Made by a program: the position numbers and the translations under genes | NCBI GenBank assembly: GCA_037442205.1 | Contig: JBBIQS010000035.1 | Span: forward strand, 1-64,000 | DNA length: 64,000 nt | From: JBBIQS01 sp037442205 | Lineage (GTDB): Bacteria > Myxococcota > Myxococcia > Myxococcales > UBA5297 | Direction of reading: 5' to 3' | Part shown: one piece after another, positions 60,858 through 64,000 of the stretch | Position numbering within the stretch: the stretch's first letter is position 1 | Layout: every line of letters begins with the position of its first letter | The notes under the pieces: model-generated | Database searches by the model: none | The model's input: only the letters and a program-made list of their open reading frames with translations | What the model was told of the DNA's origin: nothing

Positions 60858-62546
60858 ATGTCCCGCCGAATCCTGCTCGCCCTCCTGCTCGCCGCCGCCG
60901 GCTGCAAGTTCACTCCCGACCCGGACAAGGATCGCTTCGTCTGCCAGAGCGACGCCGACTGCGGCAGCGGCTGGAGCTGTGTGGCCCAGAAGTCCCCCGA
61001 GAATCTCGGCAAGAGCTTCTGCGCCCAGACGAGCACCCTCAGCGCCGAGATCTGCGACGGGATCGACAACGATGGCGACGGGATGGTGGACAACGACCTG
61101 ACCGACGTTGACGTCCCCTGCGACACCGGCAAGCTCGGGGAGTGCGCCGCCGGGATGAAGAGCTGCGTCGACCACGTGCTGACCTGCGTCGGCAAGGATC
61201 CTAAGGCCGAGGTGTGCAACGGCAAGGACGACGACTGCGACGGCAAGGTGGACAACGGCTTCGACCTGCTGACCGACCACCTGAACTGCGGCAAGTGCGG
61301 CAGCGTCTGCGACAAGTCGGGCACCGACTGCGTCGAGGGCGCCTGCCACGAGGTGGACTGCGCCAATGGCCTCGACGACGACGGCAACGGCGCTGCCGAC
61401 TGCCTGGATCCGGCCTGCGACGCCAGGGCTTGCGATGCCCACGGCAAGGTCTGCGCCCTCACCACCTGCAGCTGCCCCGGGCCCGAGGCCGCCAAGGAGA
61501 CCAGCTGCGGCGACGGCAAGGACAACGACTGCGACGGGCTGATCGACTGCGCGGATCCCGACTGCCTGGGCGCCTCGTGCAGCGCCAGCGACGCCACCCT
61601 GAACTGCGGCAAGAACGGCACAACCGCCGCCTGCGTGGCCCGCGAGACCAACTGCAGCAACGGCCTCGACGACGACGGCGACGGCAAGGTCGACTGCGCA
61701 GACTCCGACTGCGAGCTGAAGAGCTGCGGCGACGGCTGCACCTGCCAGGGCGGCAAGAAGGTGGAGGTCGCCTGCGGCGACGGCCTGGACAACAACGGCA
61801 ACACCCTCATCGACTGCCTCGACCCCGACTGCGACCTGCAGTCCTGCGGTACCGGCTGCCAGTGCCGAGCGACCAAGAAGGCCGAGGTCAACTGCGGCGA
61901 CAACCTCGACAACGACGGCGACACCTTGGTGGACTGCCTCGATCCCGACTGCGACCTGAGGAGCTGCGGCACCGGCTGCCTGTGCGAGGTGCAGAAGAAG
62001 GTCGAGGTGGCCTGCGGCGACGGCCTGGACAACAACGGCAACAACCTCGTCGACTGCCTCGACCCAGACTGCGACAAGCAGAGCTGCGGCGCCGGTTGCG
62101 AGTGCCTGGCCAGCGCCGCGGCCGAGCTGGACTGCAGCGACGGCCTGGACAACGACAAGGACGGCAAGATCGACTGCCTCGACTCCGACTGCGCCGGCGT
62201 GTCCTGCTCGGCGACCGACGCCACCCTCAACTGCGGCAGGAACGCCAGCAACGCACTGGCCTGCGTGGCCCGCGAGACCAATTGCTCCAACGGCATCGAC
62301 GATGACGGCGACGGCAAGGCCGACTGCCTGGACTCGGACTGCGCCGGCGCCTCCTGCTCGGCTACCGACGCCACGCTCAACTGCGGCAAAGACGCGGGCA
62401 ACGCGCTGGCCTGCGTGGCCCGCGAGACCAACTGCTCCGACGGAGTGGACAACGACGGCGACGGCAAGACCGACTGCCAGGACCCCGACTGCGCCGGGCT
62501 GACCTGCGCCACGGGCAAGACCTGCTCCGGGACGGTGTGCCAGTAG
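60858..62546 (+). CDS. Cys/Asp-rich repeat lipoprotein (MopE-like calcium-type repeats)
   Basis: 562 residues from the ATG at 60858. A lipoprotein signal ends at LAAAGC, followed by DPDKDRFVCQSD. The mature part has many repeats of the form CxDGxDNDxDGxxDCxDPDC, such as CGDGLDNNGNTLIDCLDPDC, with shorter ones like EVCNGKDDDCDGKVDNGF. These resemble MopE and thrombospondin-type-3-like calcium-binding loops in myxobacterial and methanotroph surface proteins. Long near-identical DNA repeats run through it, so copy number could vary between strains. It probably binds calcium or copper at the surface. Confidence 0.85.
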   Translation: MSRRILLALLLAAAGCKFTPDPDKDRFVCQSDADCGSGWSCVAQKSPENLGKSFCAQTSTLSAEICDGIDNDGDGMVDNDLTDVDVPCDTGKLGECAAGMKSCVDHVLTCVGKDPKAEVCNGKDDDCDGKVDNGFDLLTDHLNCGKCGSVCDKSGTDCVEGACHEVDCANGLDDDGNGAADCLDPACDARACDAHGKVCALTTCSCPGPEAAKETSCGDGKDNDCDGLIDCADPDCLGASCSASDATLNCGKNGTTAACVARETNCSNGLDDDGDGKVDCADSDCELKSCGDGCTCQGGKKVEVACGDGLDNNGNTLIDCLDPDCDLQSCGTGCQCRATKKAEVNCGDNLDNDGDTLVDCLDPDCDLRSCGTGCLCEVQKKVEVACGDGLDNNGNNLVDCLDPDCDKQSCGAGCECLASAAAELDCSDGLDNDKDGKIDCLDSDCAGVSCSATDATLNCGRNASNALACVARETNCSNGIDDDGDGKADCLDSDCAGASCSATDATLNCGKDAGNALACVARETNCSDGVDNDGDGKTDCQDPDCAGLTCATGKTCSGTVCQ

Positions 62547-62556
62547 TCGGAGTCGG

Positions 62557-63639
62557 TCAGGCCAGCGCTTCCTCGTAGACCTGGGCGATGCGCTCGCCGG
62601 TCCGGCCGTCCCACAGCGCCGGGACGTGCCCGCGCTTGCCCTGGCCTTCGAGGATCCGCTCCGCCTCGCGGGCGATGCGGGTCGGGTCGGTGCCGACCAG
62701 GATGTTGGTTCCCTCGAGGACGGTGACCGGACGCTCGGTGTTGTGGCGCAAGGTTAGGCAGGGGATGCCCAGGGCGGTGGACTCCTCCTGCAGGCCGCCG
62801 GAGTCGGTGAGGATCAGCGCGGCCGCCGAGGTCAGCGACAGGAAGTCGAGGTAGCCGAGCGGATCGATTGTCCGCAGCCTCTCCGGGACCGGCCCCAGCT
62901 CCTGGAGGCGGGAGCGGGTCCTGGGATGGACCGGGAAGATCACCGGCACCTGCTCGCAGACCTTGGCCAGCCCGCCGAGGATGCGCCCGAGAACCTTGGG
63001 ATCATCCACGTTGGCCGGACGGTGCAGGGTGCAGACCGCGTAGCCGGAGGCCTCCAGGCCCAGCGTTCCCGGCATGTCGAGCGCGCAGGCGCGCGGCAAG
63101 GCGGCCATCAGCGAGTCGATCATCACGTTGCCGACGCGGCGGATCTTGTTCCGGTCGACCCCTTCGCGGGCCAGGTTCTGGTCGGCATCGGCCGAAGGAG
63201 TGAGCAGCAGGTCCGAGAGCCGATCCACCACCAGCCGGTTGATCTCCTCGGGCATCGAGCGGTCGAAGCTGCGCAGTCCGGCCTCGACGTGGGCCAGCGG
63301 AACCCCGAGCTTGGAAGCGCACAGCGCCGCGGCCAGGGTGGAGTTGACGTCGCCGACCACCGAGACGAGAGCCGGGCGCCGCTCGAGCAGGACCTTCTCC
63401 AGCGCCACCAGCGCCCGTGCGGTCTGCTCCGCCTGGGTTCCCGAGCCGACCCCGAGCGAGGCATCGGGCTGAGGCAGGCCAAGATCCTCGAAGAAGACCG
63501 AGCTCATCTTCTCGTCGTAGTGCTGGCCGGTGTGGACCAGCGCCTGCTCGAGGCGGCCCGAGCGGGCCAGCGCCCGATGGATGGGGGCCACCTTCATGAA
63601 ATTGGGGCGTGCGCCAACGACGTGGAGGACGAGCTTCAC
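62557..63639 (-). CDS. wecB: Non-hydrolysing UDP-N-acetylglucosamine 2-epimerase
   Basis: 360 residues from a GTG at 63639. Family signatures are clear: VVGARPNFMKVAPIHRAL, HTGQHYDEKM, HVEAGLRSFDRSMPEEINR, FPVHPRTRSRL, TDSGGLQEESTALGIPCLTLRHNTERP. The enzyme interconverts UDP-GlcNAc and UDP-ManNAc for surface polysaccharide. It may serve the O-antigen ligase-like protein at 54881. Upstream in-frame codons to 63735 lack any conserved pattern, so they are excluded. Confidence 0.93.
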   Translation of the reverse strand: MKLVLHVVGARPNFMKVAPIHRALARSGRLEQALVHTGQHYDEKMSSVFFEDLGLPQPDASLGVGSGTQAEQTARALVALEKVLLERRPALVSVVGDVNSTLAAALCASKLGVPLAHVEAGLRSFDRSMPEEINRLVVDRLSDLLLTPSADADQNLAREGVDRNKIRRVGNVMIDSLMAALPRACALDMPGTLGLEASGYAVCTLHRPANVDDPKVLGRILGGLAKVCEQVPVIFPVHPRTRSRLQELGPVPERLRTIDPLGYLDFLSLTSAAALILTDSGGLQEESTALGIPCLTLRHNTERPVTVLEGTNILVGTDPTRIAREAERILEGQGKRGHVPALWDGRTGERIAQVYEEALA

Positions 63640-63725
63640 AAAGGGACAAGCTGTCGTCCGTCGCTGGCCCTGGCATCCCCCTGCCTGGCCGGCATGCAAG
63701 GGCGCGGGCCGGTATAGTGGCGCCC

Positions 63726-64000
63726 ATGACGGCATTGGCCATCATCGCGGCGGCGCAGCTGGCGGCGCTGACCTCGGGACAGCTGGGAAAGCTCGGCGAC
63801 GACGAGCCCTCTCAGCCCGCAGTTGAGAAGCCCGCCGCCCAAGTGCCCTCCCCTGCGGTCGAGCCGGCCAAGCCGCTCCCCGCGCCTCCGGGGCCGCTGA
63901 TCGCCGATCGCATCGTCTGCATCGACGGCCGCCAGTACCGAGGGCGCCTGGCGGGGGCCAATCCCAGCGCACTGGAGATCGAGGTCGAGGGATTGCGGCA
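63726..64000 (+). CDS. N-terminal part of a secreted protein (cut by the window edge)
   Basis: An ATG at 63726 opens a frame that runs to the edge without a stop (91 residues seen). It begins with a short hydrophobic stretch (LAIIAAAQLAALTSG), then a Pro/Ala/Glu-rich region, then DRIVCIDGRQYRGRLAGANPSALEIEVEG. It diverges from the WecB gene over 86 bp. No family can be named from this portion. Confidence 0.6.
   Translation, partial: MTALAIIAAAQLAALTSGQLGKLGDDEPSQPAVEKPAAQVPSPAVEPAKPLPAPPGPLIADRIVCIDGRQYRGRLAGANPSALEIEVEGLR

Overview
The window is high-GC, densely coded DNA that looks like a myxobacterium-type delta-proteobacterium (Myxococcota or a close relative). The signs are cumulative: many secreted lipoproteins with a short DAG/SDGG-rich stretch after the lipobox; Cys-rich and CDGxDNDxDG-type repeat lipoproteins; receiver proteins with PATAN/DUF4388-like domains; Roadblock/LC7 and ParA proteins; a membrane Ser/Thr kinase; and an ECF sigma factor operon. 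No rRNA, tRNA or transposase gene was seen, and no taxonomic marker was available, so the assignment is an inference.

Region 1 (1-8.7 kb): the tail of an unknown Pro-rich protein, a good terminator, a FadL-type porin, a Type III restriction-modification pair (Mod intact; Res ends at its nuclease motif), and a membrane Fe-S oxidoreductase probably linking ETF to quinone. Region 2 (8.7-14.3 kb): two propeller-like lipoproteins, one broken by an in-frame amber codon, a CsgG/TolB-like periplasmic protein, an unusual array of palindromic repeats with a period of about 40 bp, and a small GreA-like protein. Region 3 (14.3-19.3 kb): an ECF sigma factor, membrane anti-sigma factor, caspase-like protease fused to a beta-barrel, and a lipoprotein in one tight operon, with a paralogous lipoprotein just upstream. 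Then an MFS exporter.

Region 4 (20.7-28.5 kb, minus strand): a compact seven-gene signalling operon. From its promoter end it encodes a Roadblock protein, a diiron/metallo-beta-lactamase-fold protein, a kinase with two HD-GYP domains plus PAS, histidine kinase and pseudo-receiver, a receiver-PATAN protein, a ParA ATPase, a Pro-rich Roadblock protein, and a receiver-PATAN-TPR protein. I infer an oxygen/redox or c-di-GMP-linked system controlling a localised process. Regions 3 and 4 are the best candidates for undescribed systems.

Region 5 (28.9-46 kb): a secreted protein with metal-binding motifs, glycogen phosphorylase, a mono-haem lipoprotein, a MaoC-type hotdog protein, a DUF2231 membrane protein, a Ser/Thr kinase, a YkgJ-like cysteine-cluster protein, a small membrane/PRC-barrel pair, a REC-GGDEF diguanylate cyclase, a thioesterase, a CusF-like copper lipoprotein, a thioredoxin-fold protein and aconitase B. 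Region 6 (46-64 kb): mainly envelope and surface proteins (tandem Cys-rich lipoproteins, a beta-barrel, a choice-of-anchor-D lipoprotein, a free-standing MshEN-like c-di-GMP receptor, an M23 peptidase, a beta-helix protein, an O-antigen ligase-TPR protein, a serine hydrolase, an RluA pseudouridine synthase, a PEGA protein, a repeat lipoprotein, UDP-GlcNAc 2-epimerase) and a partial gene at the right edge.
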